64,000 nucleotides of DNA from Diphasiastrum complanatum (taxonomy: Eukaryota; Streptophyta; Lycopodiopsida; Lycopodiales; Lycopodiaceae), in NCBI GenBank assembly GCA_029204225.1, contig CM055111.1, positions 15,813,207-15,877,206 on the forward strand, given 5' to 3'. The notes beneath the pieces were generated by a model that made no database searches, was not told where the DNA came from, and saw only the letters and a program-made list of their open reading frames with translations. Both the position numbers and the translations under genes were made by a program. The first letter of the stretch is position 1. The number at the start of each line of letters is the position of its first letter. Positions 1 through 10,403 of this stretch are shown one piece after another.

Positions 1-2
1 TC

Positions 3-1100
3 AAGCAAGCACCAAGATCATGGTATTCAAGACTTAACTCTTTTCTTATCTCACTAGGATTTACCCTTAGTGACTATGATCCTTCCATGTATCTAAAGTT
101 TGTTGATAGCAATATTGTCATTCTTCTAATTTATGTTGATGACATTATTCTTTGTGGAAGTTGTATCAAGCTAGTTGATGAAACCAAGCTAGCACTTGGA
201 TGTGAGTTTAGAATGCAAGATCTAGGCTCAGAGATACATTACATCCTAGGCCTAGACATTGATTTTTATGAAAATCATGTCTTTATATGCCAATCTAGAT
301 ATGCTCACTCTATGTTGAAAAAATTCCATATGAAAAATTCTAAGAGCATAGATACTCCAATGGAGCAAATTGTAAAAGATCCTAATAAAGGTGATGAAAG
401 ATCCTTTGAGGACATCACGCTTTTTAGGAGTCTTGTAGGCTCCTTGATTTGGCTTACCATTACTAGGCCCGATCTTAGTTTTTGTGTGCACAAATTGAGT
501 CAATTTATGCAAGATCCTAAGATCCATCATTGGAAGATGGCCAAGAGGATTCTAAGATATGTATCTTCATCTTGTGATTATGGTCTACTCTATAAAAGTG
601 AAGATCTATCCATTATTGGCTACTCGGATTCAGACTTTGCAAGTGACAAGATGGATCGAAAGTCTATTAGTGCATACACTATCTTTCTTGGAGGCAATCT
701 AATATCTTGGCTTTCCAAAAAGCAAGATACTATATCTCTCTCTTCATGTGAGGCCGAGTAAAAAGCACTCACTACAACTACCAAAGAAGTGCTTTGGATC
801 AAGAGGTTATTAATGGAACTAAAGTGTATCAAGGAGGATGATCTACCAATGATCAAGTGTGATAATATCTCGGCCCAAGCTCTTGCCAATAATCCCATAT
901 TTCATGCAAGAAGCAAGCACATAGAAGTGGCACACCATTTTGTGAGAGAAAAGCTTATTGGAGGAGAAATCTATTTGGAGCATGTCAACTCGTCCTCTTG
1001 TATTGCCGATCTACTCACCAAGCCTTTGGGCAAAAGTGCTTTCATCAAGCATAGATCTAATCTTGGAGTTATATCAAGATCAATGCTCAAATCTTCATAG
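3..1100 (+). pseudogene. Copia pol 3' part (RT C-terminus and RNase H), unit I
   Basis: The reading frame enters from the left window edge at the RT motif KQAPRSWY, continues through the RT active site YVDDI (about 136-150) and into a Ty1-type RNase H (YSDSDFASDK; LSSCEAE). An in-frame TAA at 759-761 replaces the Tyr codon that unit III has after CEAE, so the RNase H is cut in two; the frame then stays open to 1100. Unit IV carries the same TAA, so the lesion is inherited rather than independent. Function of the family: reverse transcription and removal of RNA from the hybrid inside the virus-like particle. Not functional as it stands. Confidence 0.9.
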
Positions 1101-1118
1101 ATAATTTTTTAGGAGGAG

Positions 1119-1855
1119 TGTGAAGAATTGAAAAAGATTATCTATGTTAGATATAGGGGTCTTATGTTTTTTACATCAAGCATCTAGGTGTAGGATGTTG
1201 ATAGGAATAAATTTGGCATAGATGGCAAATTATGCATTTCCACTTGTAATGCCACTATTGAGCCAAAATAGAGTAAGAGGCTAAACACTTGCCAATTAGA
1301 GTGTAGACAAGTGTAAAGTTTTTGTTTGATGAATTCCAAGAGGTCCAATAGGATTTAGAGGTGGAACCTTGTGAGGTCCAATAGGAAATTGAGGTGTGCT
1401 TGAATATAGTCCAGTAGAATTAAGAGGTGCATGGATCAATGATCCAATAGGATCAAGAGGTGACAAAATATGGTCCAATCATAGTTAAGCATAGTGGCAG
1501 CTCGTGGACCTACTAGTATCATTGTACTCCTCATTTTGAACCTAATTGATTTGGTGATTTCATGGATTTTGTGAGTTATTGGATTTCTAGCTTTCTCTCT
1601 CTACCCGAGAGCTCATGATGCATTTTCTCTCTCTACCCGAGGAGAGCAGCTTGTTTATACTTAGGTTATGTTTTGAATACTTCCCACATGTGTGAGTGAG
1701 AGTTGGAAGTGATTGAATGCATGTAGTAGTGTGTTTTTGCCATAGGATTCAAGATTGATCTTGAATCTCAATCTAGTCTTGATCTTGGTGCATCTACACA
1801 CCTTAGGAGATCACAAGTACATGTAGTGGACAATCCACACGTGTGAAATTCAACA
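1119..1855 (+). repeat. Copia LTR 1 of the array
   Basis: It starts TGTGAAG after the polypurine tract aggaggag (1111-1118) and ends TTCAACA before the primer-binding site tggtatcagagcc (1856-1868), giving imperfect terminal inverted repeats. It contains a 33-34 bp minisatellite (1342-1484), a duplicated ttctctctctacccgag segment (about 1593-1645) and a 10-bp palindrome with a 2-nt loop (1746-1767). Shared variants (tgaatatag rather than tgaagatag) group it with LTR 4. Confidence 0.93.
1342..1484 (+). repeat. 33-34 bp minisatellite inside the LTR
   Basis: About 4.3 imperfect copies of a unit beginning ggtccaatagga and containing gaggtg, with spacings of 33, 34 and 34 bp. It is present at the same place in all four LTRs of the array. 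Tandem sub-repeats in the LTR U3 region often hold enhancer sites; that role is inference here. Confidence 0.75.
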
Positions 1856-2558
1856 TGGTATCAGAGCCTTCCTAAGGTAACCATGCATTTTGATCCATCT
1901 AAGTGAAGAAATTTTCATCAGTCTTGAGCTAGAAGTTGTCAAGGCCCATTTTCCTAGCTATCTTGTTCAATCTTGGATCAGAAGAGATCAAAAGGACATT
2001 GATTGGGTCTGACCTGGTACTGTATGGAATCAGGTGCTCATACACGTGTGAGAAACATCCAATTTCAGTTTGGAAGTTCTCTCTCATGTTTGATCCATTT
2101 ATCTTGCTTGATAGCTTGTTTTGAACCTATTTTTGTCTAGTTTCTGTTGCAATCAGTTTCATTCCATTTGGTTGAGCCAATCAAAAGTTATAAGCTTTTG
2201 AAGAGGGTTAGGTAGGGCACCTAGACCTGGGTGGACACATTTGATTTGGTCAAGAGATTGCTTGGTTGATCCAAAATCACAGTTGTATGCTTGCCAATCT
2301 CATCTATATGTGATCTAGGCACTGTTTTGAGATCTTAGCCATTTTGTTTCATGCAATATCATTGTATTTGAGTCAAATTTGGTTTCTTAGTGTATTTCAC
2401 ACTTGCTAAGAGTGTTAGATCTTAACTTTGCCTATACTCCATCATTTGATGTGAAAAAAATCTTGTTTTAGAGAGATTTGAGTAGCTAGTGAGAATCAAT
2501 TCACAAGTTGTTGTAAGATCTATCATAGGAGGAGATAGTACTCAATTATTGGATCCTA

Positions 2559-3440
2559 TTGAAAGTGTGTAACAACATTTATTGTTCATCATTTGAGTTT
2601 TCTTCACTTCAAATGTCTTCAATGGGTTCATCCTTGTTGGAACCAAGTGAAAGATTGACCAGTTCAAATTATTCAATTTGGAAAATGAGGATGGAGTCCA
2701 TCTTGATCCTTCAAGACGTGATGGAAATAGTTCTTGGCCTTGAAGAAGAACCACAAGTTCTTCAAGAGGTTCAAAAATACAAAAAGAGTGCTAGGATGGC
2801 TCTCCACTACATTAAGATGAATGTCTCTAATGAGATATTGAGGGAGATAGGTACTTGTACAACAGCCAAAGAAGCTTGGGATTGTCTCAAGACTATCTAT
2901 GAGGCTATGAATACCTCTAGGCTTCTCACTCTTAGGAATCAAATCTTTCAAAGTAGCCAAAAGAGTGACGAGAGTGCATCTAGTTATGTTTTGAGAGTAA
3001 AAGATATTCATAGAGAGCTTGCTTGCATTGGTGATTCCATCAATCAAAATGAGCTAGTTCAAGTCATTCTCTTTGGCTTGGTAAGTGAATTTGATAACCT
3101 TGTCCAATCCTATGCCATTAAGGAGGAGCTACCAAGTTTGGAGGCTCTCCAAAGTGTGCTAAAGTGCATCAAGGAGGATGATCTACCAATGATCAAGTGT
3201 GATAATATCTCGGCCCAAGCTCTTGCCAATAATCTCATATTTCATGCAAGAAGCGAGCACATAGAAGTGGCACACCATTTTGTGAGAGAAAAGCTTATTG
3301 GAGGAGAAATCTATTTGGAGCATGTCAACTCCTCCTCTTGTATTGCCGATCTACTCACCAAGCCTTTGAGCAAAAGTGCTTTCATCAAGCATAGATCTAA
3401 TCTTGGAGTTATATCAAGATCAATGCTCAAATCTTCATAG
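2559..3440 (+). CDS. Gag-RNase H fusion ORF of deleted unit II
   Basis: An open frame of 293 codons. Residues from about 20 to 201 are copia Gag (SNYSIWKM; TTAKEAWDCL), identical in style to units III and IV. From residue 202 it jumps into the end of RNase H (CIKEDDLPMIKC to the terminal MLKSS). The join lies at 3159-3162, where ctaa is common to both parental sites (as at gtgctaattt in Gag and gaactaaagt in RNase H of units III/IV), so a deletion of nearly 3.2 kb occurred at 4-bp microhomology and restored one open frame. Zinc knuckle, protease, integrase and RT are all gone. The likely initiator is the Met at residue 19 or 22 rather than the first ATG. About 690 nt of leader separate the primer-binding site from the ORF. 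It may be a chance product. Confidence 0.85.
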   Translation: MKVCNNIYCSSFEFSSLQMSSMGSSLLEPSERLTSSNYSIWKMRMESILILQDVMEIVLGLEEEPQVLQEVQKYKKSARMALHYIKMNVSNEILREIGTCTTAKEAWDCLKTIYEAMNTSRLLTLRNQIFQSSQKSDESASSYVLRVKDIHRELACIGDSINQNELVQVILFGLVSEFDNLVQSYAIKEELPSLEALQSVLKCIKEDDLPMIKCDNISAQALANNLIFHARSEHIEVAHHFVREKLIGGEIYLEHVNSSSCIADLLTKPLSKSAFIKHRSNLGVISRSMLKSS

Positions 3441-3458
3441 ATAATTTTTTAGGAGGAG

Positions 3459-4195
3459 TGTGAAGAATTGAAAAAGATTATCTATGTTAGATATAGGGGT
3501 CTTATGTTTTTTACATCAAGCATCTAGGTGTAGGATGTTGATAGGAATAAATTTGGCATAGATGGCAAATTATGCATTTCCACTTGTAATGCCACTATTG
3601 AGCCAAAATAGAGTAAGAGGCTAAACACTTGCCAATTAGAGTGTAGACAAGTGTAAAGTTTTTGTTTGATGAATTCCAAGAGGTCCAATAGGATTTAGAG
3701 GTGGAACCTTGTGAGGTCCAATAGGGAATTGAGGTGTGCTTGAAGATAGTCCAGTAGAATTAAGAGGTGCATGGATCAATGATCCAATAGGATCAAGAGG
3801 TGACAAAATATGGTCCAATCATAGTTAAGCATAGTGGTAGCTCGTGGACCTACTAGTATCATTGTACTCCTCATTTTGAATGCAATTGATTTGGTGATTT
3901 CCTGGATTTTGTGAGTTATTGGATTTCTAGCTTTCTCTCTCTACCCAAGAGCTCTTGATGCATTTTCTCTCTCTACCGGAGGAGAGCAGCTTGTTTTTAC
4001 TTAGATTATTTTTTTAATACTTCCCACACGTGTGAGTGAGAGTTGGAAGTGATTGAATGCATGTAGTAGTGTGTTTTTGCCATAGGATTCAAGATTGATC
4101 TTGAATCTCAATCTAGTCTTGATCTTGGTGCATCTACACACCTTAGGAGATCACAAGTACATGTAGTGGACAATCCACACGTGTGAAATTCAACA
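3459..4195 (+). repeat. Copia LTR 2 of the array
   Basis: Same ends as LTR 1, with polypurine tract 3451-3458 and primer-binding site 4196-4208. Variants such as tgaagatag group it with LTR 3, and by eye the two differ at roughly a dozen or more positions in 737 bp, so the amplification is young but not brand-new. Private changes include a T-rich run near 4009-4015. Confidence 0.93.
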
Positions 4196-4898
4196 TGGTA
4201 TCAGAGCCTACCTAAGGTAACCATGCATTTTGATCCATCTAAGTGAAGAAATTTTCATCAGTCTTGAGCTAGAAGTTGTCAAGGCCCATTTTCCTAGCTA
4301 TCTTGTTCAATCTTGGATCAGAAGAGATCAAAAGGACATTGATTGGGTCTGACCTGGTACTGTATGGAATCAGGTGCTCAGACACGTGTGAGGAACATCC
4401 AATTTCAGTTTGGAAGTTCTCTCTCATGTTTGATCCATTTATCTTGCTTGATAGCTTGTTTTGAACCTATTTTTGTCTAGTTTCTGTTGCAATCAGTTTC
4501 ATTCCATTTGGTTGAGCCAATCAAAAGTTATAAGCTTTTGAAGAGGGTTAGGTAGGGCACCTAGACCTGGGTGGACACATTTGATTTGGTCAAGAGATTG
4601 CTTGGTTGATCCAAAATCACAGTTGTATGCTTGCCAATCTCATCTATATGTGATCTAGGCACTGTTTTGAGATCTTAGCCATTTTGTTTCATGCAATATC
4701 ATTGTATTTGAGTCAAATTTGGTTTCTTAGTGTACTTCACACTTGCTAAGAGTGTTAGATCCTAACTTTGCCTATACTCCATTATTTGATGTGAAATAGA
4801 TCTTGTTTTAGAGAGATTTGAGTAGCTAGTGAGAATCAATTCACAAGTTGTTGTAAGATCTTTCATAGGAGGAGATAGTACTCAATTATTGGATCCTA

Positions 4899-7103
4899 TT
4901 GAAAGTGTGTAACAACATTTATTGTTCATCATTTGAGTTTTCTTCACTTCAAATGTCTTCAATGGGTTCATCCTTGTTGGAACCAAGTGAAAGATTGACC
5001 AGTTCAAATTATTCAATTTGGAAAATGAGGATGGAGTCCATCTTGATCGTTCAAGACGTGATGGAAATAGTTATTGGCCTTGAAGAAGAACCACAAGTTC
5101 TTCAAGAGGTTCAAAAATACAAAAAGAGTGCTAGGATGGCTCTCCACTACATTAAGATGAATGTCTCTAATGAGATATTGAGGGAGATAGGTACTTGTAC
5201 AACAGCCAAAGAAGCTTGGGATTGTCTCAAGACTATCTATGAGGCTAAGAATACCTCTAGGATTCTCACTCTTAGGAATCAAATCTTTCAAAGTAGCCAA
5301 AAGAGTGACGAGAGTGCATCTAGTTATGTTTTGAGAGTAAAAGATATTCATAGAGAGCTTGCTTGCATTGGTGATTCCATCAATCAAAATGAGCTAGTTC
5401 AAGTCATTCTCAATGGCTTGAGAAGTGAATTTGATAACCTTGTCCAATCCTATGCCATTAAGGAGGAGCTACCAAGTTTGGAGGCTCTCCAAAGTGTGCT
5501 AATTTCAGAAGAATCAAGACAAGAGTACAAGCTCTTGAGGATGGACAAGCTTTCTCTCACTCATAATGATGGCAAAGCTCTCTTTGCCAAGGATAAGCAC
5601 AAAGCGAGGAGCAAGAACCAACATCAACAATCCTCAAGCAAGGACAAAGTCAAATCCAAAGACAAAGATGAGGAGGAAGATGATTCCTCTAATGCTTCAT
5701 CATCCAAGCTCAAGAAGAAGAAGATCAAGTGCCTTTATTGTGGCAAGAAAGGTCATTATGCCACCAATTGCTTCAAAAAGAAGAATCAACTCAAGCAAGC
5801 CAATATTACCAATGAGAAGGAAGACACTATTGCAAGTGATGGAGAGGGATCTCTTATGGTCTCTAGTTTCTCATCTACTCCTTTCAAGAAGGACGGCCTA
5901 TGGTATATTGATAGTGGAGCCTCTTCACGTATGTGTAGCTCCAAGGACTCTTTCTCTTCTATTGCACCTTATGATGGAGTTAAGAAATCAATATACACTG
6001 CAAATGATTTTGAATGTCCTATTGAAGGCATAGGGAACATTCCCTTGAAGCTTGCATCCTCTAAAGTTCCTTCTCTCTCTAGAGTTTTTTATGTACCTAA
6101 GCTTACCAAGAATCTTATTAGTGTTGGCCAATTGCTTGATAATGGCCTTGATGTAAAATTCAATGTTGATACTTGCACTATCAAGAAGAATGATGAGATA
6201 CTTGCATTAGGATCTAGATTTGGTGGCATCTATAAACTAGATCCAAATGAGTATGTGAATGCTTGTAATGTTGCTCTTGTGAACAAGCTCTCTATGGAGG
6301 AATTATGGCATAGGAGGTTGGGACATCCCCACTACAAATCCATGCTCTCTATGATCAAAGAATCCAAAGCTATTGGCTTGCCAAAGTCATTCTCCAAGAA
6401 GATCAAGCCTTGTGAGGCTTGTGCTATCGCTAAATCTCACAAAAAGCCATTTACAAGATCTTCTATCAAAAGCAAGCATCCTTTGGAGTTAATCCACTCG
6501 GATGTGCATTTCTCATCAACTACAAGCAAGGGAGGAGCCACTTGTTTTGTTACTTTCATTGATGATTACACAAGATTCATTTGGATATATCTTCTTGCAT
6601 CAAAATTTATGGTGTTTGATCATTTCCTTATTTTCAAAGCTTATGTAGAGAAGCAATTCTCGTTCAAGATTAAAGCTCTTAGAAGTGATGGAGGTGGTGA
6701 ATATATCTCCAATAAATTTCAAGATTTTTGTGAGCTTGAAGGCATTAAAAGAGAGTTTTCTTGTGCCTACTCTCCATCTCAAAATGGAGTGGCCGAGAGA
6801 AAGAATAGATCTCTATGTGAATGTGCAAAATCTATGAGAATCGAGGCATCTTTGCCCAAAGATTTTTGGGGAGAAGCCATTAATTGTGCAAATTGTCTTT
6901 GCAATAAGCTCCCACATATAGCTCTTGGAGGAAAGTCACCATATGAAATCTTATTTTTGAAGAAGCCTAAGGTTGATCACCTTAGAGTTTTTGGATGCTT
7001 ATGCTTTGTCCATATTCCCTTGGAAACAAGGAAGAAGGAAGATCCTAGTGCATGCAAAGGGATCATGGTTGGATACTCATCCACCAAGAAAGAAGGCCTA
7101 TAG
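4899..7103 (+). CDS. Copia Gag-protease-integrase ORF, unit III
   Basis: A 734-codon frame. In order: Gag (about residues 20-210), basic/acidic linker, CCHC zinc knuckle CLYCGKKGHYATNC (about 277-290), protease with active site DSG (about 338-340), integrase HHCC zinc domain (HRRLGH, CEAC; about 470-510) and the integrase D-D-E core (HSDV, RSDGGGEY, GVAERKN; about 533-631), ending in GYSSTKKEGL. It would package RNA, mature the particle and insert cDNA. It stops early because a 4-nt tandem duplication (aaga at 7086-7093) shifts the frame before RT; unit IV has the identical lesion. The residue two after SGAS is Arg here but His in unit IV, where the usual protease motif is kept. Confidence 0.92.
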   Translation: MKVCNNIYCSSFEFSSLQMSSMGSSLLEPSERLTSSNYSIWKMRMESILIVQDVMEIVIGLEEEPQVLQEVQKYKKSARMALHYIKMNVSNEILREIGTCTTAKEAWDCLKTIYEAKNTSRILTLRNQIFQSSQKSDESASSYVLRVKDIHRELACIGDSINQNELVQVILNGLRSEFDNLVQSYAIKEELPSLEALQSVLISEESRQEYKLLRMDKLSLTHNDGKALFAKDKHKARSKNQHQQSSSKDKVKSKDKDEEEDDSSNASSSKLKKKKIKCLYCGKKGHYATNCFKKKNQLKQANITNEKEDTIASDGEGSLMVSSFSSTPFKKDGLWYIDSGASSRMCSSKDSFSSIAPYDGVKKSIYTANDFECPIEGIGNIPLKLASSKVPSLSRVFYVPKLTKNLISVGQLLDNGLDVKFNVDTCTIKKNDEILALGSRFGGIYKLDPNEYVNACNVALVNKLSMEELWHRRLGHPHYKSMLSMIKESKAIGLPKSFSKKIKPCEACAIAKSHKKPFTRSSIKSKHPLELIHSDVHFSSTTSKGGATCFVTFIDDYTRFIWIYLLASKFMVFDHFLIFKAYVEKQFSFKIKALRSDGGGEYISNKFQDFCELEGIKREFSCAYSPSQNGVAERKNRSLCECAKSMRIEASLPKDFWGEAINCANCLCNKLPHIALGGKSPYEILFLKKPKVDHLRVFGCLCFVHIPLETRKKEDPSACKGIMVGYSSTKKEGL

Positions 7104-8945
7104 AGTCTTTATACTCTCTACTTCTCAAGTTATTGAAAGTAGAGATGTTGTCTTTCATGAATATCAACACTCATCATTTGAAGAGGCCGAGATCAAGAAA
7201 TCTATGGATGCATCATCAATTATTCATTTTGAAGACAATCATGATGTGATGGGGTCGAGATTTGAAGAAGACTCTCCTCGGATTTTTTCACCAAGAAGAT
7301 CCATGAGAGATAGATCCGAGCCTAAGAGGCTCTCATATGTTGACAAAGGCAAACAAGTGGATCTTGATTCCACTGATTATGTTTTTCATGTCTCTCATGA
7401 AGAGCCAAAGAATGTACAAGAGGCACTCAATACCAAGGAGTGGTATGATGCCATGAAGCAAGAGTATGATGCATTGATCACCAACAATACTTGGGAGCTT
7501 GTGGATCCTCCATCCAACAAGCATGTGATTGGTTGCAAGTGGGTATTTCGGATCAAGTTCAATCATGATGGCACCATCAACAAGCATAAAGCAATACTAT
7601 GTGCTAAAGGATTTGCTCAAATCCATGGTCTTGATTATGAGGAGACCTTTGCACCTGTTGCAAAGATGGTGACAATAAGAATTCTTATTTCTCTTGCTTG
7701 TTTTTTCAAGTGGAAGGTGTTCCAATTAGATGTATCCAATGCTTTTCTAAATGGTTATCTTGAGGAGGAGATCTATATGGAACAACCTCAAGGATTCATC
7801 GAGGATGAGTCCAAAGTGTGCTTGCTCTTCAAAAGACTTTATGGACTCAAGCAAGCACCAAGATCATGGTATTCAAGACTTAACTCTTTTCTTATCTCAC
7901 TAGGATTTACTCTTAGTGACTATGATCCTTCCATGTATCTAAAGTTTGTTGATAGCAATATTGTCATTCTTCTAATTTATGTTGATGACATTATTCTTTG
8001 TGAAAGTTGTATCAAGCTAGTTGATGAAACCAAGCTAGCACTTGGATGTGAGTTTAGAATGCAAGATCTAGGCTCAGAGATACATTACATCCTAGGCCTA
8101 GACATTGATTTTTATGAAAATCATGTCTTTATATGCCAATCTAGATATGCTCACTCTATGTTGAAAAAATTCCATATGGAAAATTCTAAGAGCATAGATA
8201 CTCCAATGGAGCAAATTGTAAAAGATCCTAATAAAGGTGATGAAAGATCCTTTGAGGACATCACACTTTTTAGGAGTCTTGTAGGCTCCTTGATTTGGCT
8301 TACCATTACTAGGCCCGATCTTAGTTTTTGTGTGCACAAATTGAGTCAATTTATGCAAGATCCTAAGATCCATCATTGGAAGATGGCCAAGAGGATTCTA
8401 AGATATGTATCTTCATCTTGTGATTATGGTCTACTCTATAAAAGTGAAGATCTATCTATTATTGGCTACTGGATTCGGACTTTGCAAGTGACAAGATGGA
8501 TCGAAAGTCTATTAGTGCATACACTATCTTTCTTGGAGGCAATCTAATATCTTGGCTTTCCAAAAAGCAAGATACTATATCTCTCTCTTCATGTGAGGCC
8601 GAGTACAAAGCACTCACTACAACTACCAAAGAAGTGCTTTGGATCAAGAGGTTATTAATGGAACTAAAGTGCATCAAGGAGGATGATCTACCAATGATCA
8701 AGTGTGATAATATCTCGGCCCAAGCTCTTGCCAATAGTCCCATATTTCATGCAAGAAGCAAGCACATAGAAGTGGCACACCATTTTGTGAGAGAAAAGCT
8801 TATTGGAGGAGAAATCTATTTGGAGCATGTCAACTCATCCTCTTGTATTGCCGATCTACTCACCAAGCCTTTGAGCAAAAGTGCTTTCATCAAGCATAGA
8901 TCTAATCTTGGAGTTATATCAAGATCAATGCTCAAATCTTCATAG
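7090..8945 (+). pseudogene. Copia RT-RNase H region, unit III
   Basis: After the +1 shift at 7086-7093 the pol frame continues with the integrase C-terminus and linker (AYRVF; EDSPRIFSPRRS), then RT (WELVDPP; GCKWVFRIK; FAPVAKM; FQLDVSNAFLNG; YVDDI at about 7978-7992) and RNase H. A 1-nt deletion at 8470-8471, compared with ggctactcgg in units I and IV, breaks the frame in RNase H, which resumes in another frame from 8496 to 8945. Here the CEAEY Tyr codon is intact, so units I/IV and III are inactivated by different RNase H lesions. Ends MLKSS, 18 nt before the next LTR. Confidence 0.9.
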
Positions 8946-8963
8946 ATAATTTTTTAGGAGGAG

Positions 8964-9700
8964 TGTGAAGAATTGAAAAAGATTATCTATGTTAGATATA
9001 GGGGTCTTATGTTTTTTACATCAAGCATCTAGGTGTAGGATGTTGATAGGAATAAATTTGGCATAGATGGCAAATTATGCATTTCCACTTGTAATGCCAC
9101 TATTGAGCCAAAATAGAGTAAGAGGCTAAACACTTGCCAATTAGAGTGTAGACAAGTGTAAAGTTTTTGTTTGATGAATTCCAAGAGGTCCAATAGGATT
9201 TAGAGGTGGAACCTTGTGAGGTCCAATAGGGAATTGAGGTGTGCTTGAAGATAGTCCAGTAGAATTAAGAGGTGCATGGATCAATGATCCAATAGGATCA
9301 AGAGGTGACAAAATATGGTCCAATCATAGTTAAGCATAGTGGCAGCTCGTGGACCTACTAGTATCATTGTACTCCTCATTTTGAAGCTAATTGATTTGGT
9401 GATTTCATGGATTTTGTGAGTTATTGGATTTCTAGCTTTCTCTCTCTACCCGAGAGCTCATGATGCATTTTCTCTCTCTACCCGAGGAGAGCAGCTTGTT
9501 TTTACTTAGATTATGTTTTGAATACTTCCCACATGTGTGAGTGAGAGTTGGAAGTGATTGAATGCATGTAGTAGTGTGTTTTTGCCATAGGTTTCAAGAT
9601 TGATCTTGAATCTCAATCTAGTCTTGATCTTGGTGCATCTACACACCTTAGGAGATCACAAGTACATGTAGTGGACAATCTAGACGTGTGAAATTCAACA
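8964..9700 (+). repeat. Copia LTR 3 of the array
   Basis: Polypurine tract 8956-8963 precedes it and the primer-binding site tggtatcagagctt follows at 9701. It joins unit III to unit IV and therefore acts at once as 3' LTR of one and 5' LTR of the other. Variants are mostly shared with LTR 2. The 10-bp palindrome is broken here by ggtttcaag. Confidence 0.93.
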
Positions 9701-10403
9701 TGGTATCAGAGCTTACCTAAGGTAACCATGCATTTTGATCCATCTAAGTGAAGAAATTTTCATCAGTCTTGAGCTAGAAGTTGTCAAGGCCCATTTTCCT
9801 AGCTATCTTGTTCAATCTTGGATCAGAAGAGATCAAAAGGACATTGATTGTGTCTGACCTGGTACTGTATGGAATCAGGTGCTCAGACACGTGTGAGGAA
9901 CATCCAATTTCAATTTGGAAGTTCTCTCTCATGTTTGATCCATTTATCTTGCTTGATAGCTTGTTTTGAACCTATTTTTGTCTAGTTTCTGTTGCAATCA
10001 GTTTCATTCCATTTGGTTGAGCCAATCAAAAGTTATAAGCTTTTGAAGAGGGTTAGGTAGGGCACCTAGACCTGGGTGGACACATTTGATTTGGTCAAGA
10101 GATTGCCTGGTTGATCCAAAATCACAGTTGTATGCTTGCCAATCTCATCTATATGTGATCTAGGCACTGTTTTGAGATCTTAGCCATTTTGTTTCATGCA
10201 ATATCATTGTATTTGAGTCAAATTTGGTTTCTTAGTGTATTTCACACTTGCTAAGAGTGTTAGATCCTAACTTTGCCTATACTCCATCATTTGATGTGAA
10301 ATAGATCTTGTTTTAGAGAGATTTGAGTAGCTAGTGAGAATCAATTCACAAGTTGTTGTAAGATCTTTCATAGGAGGAGATAGTACTCAATTATTGGATC
10401 CTA

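Noticed and set aside
252..530. Minus-strand ORFs of 60-124 codons opposite copia gag and pol, repeated in each unit
   Set aside because: They are shadows of the plus-strand coding sequence and contain no domain.
1296..1478. Conserved 60-codon minus-strand ORF in every LTR (MDHILSPLDPIGS...)
   Set aside because: It is the 33-34 bp LTR minisatellite read backwards; it repeats because the LTR repeats.
7080..7105. Programmed +1 frameshift between integrase and RT
   Set aside because: The site is a plain 4-nt tandem duplication inside the integrase tail; no slippery codon pattern or structure was evident. Kept only as an open question.
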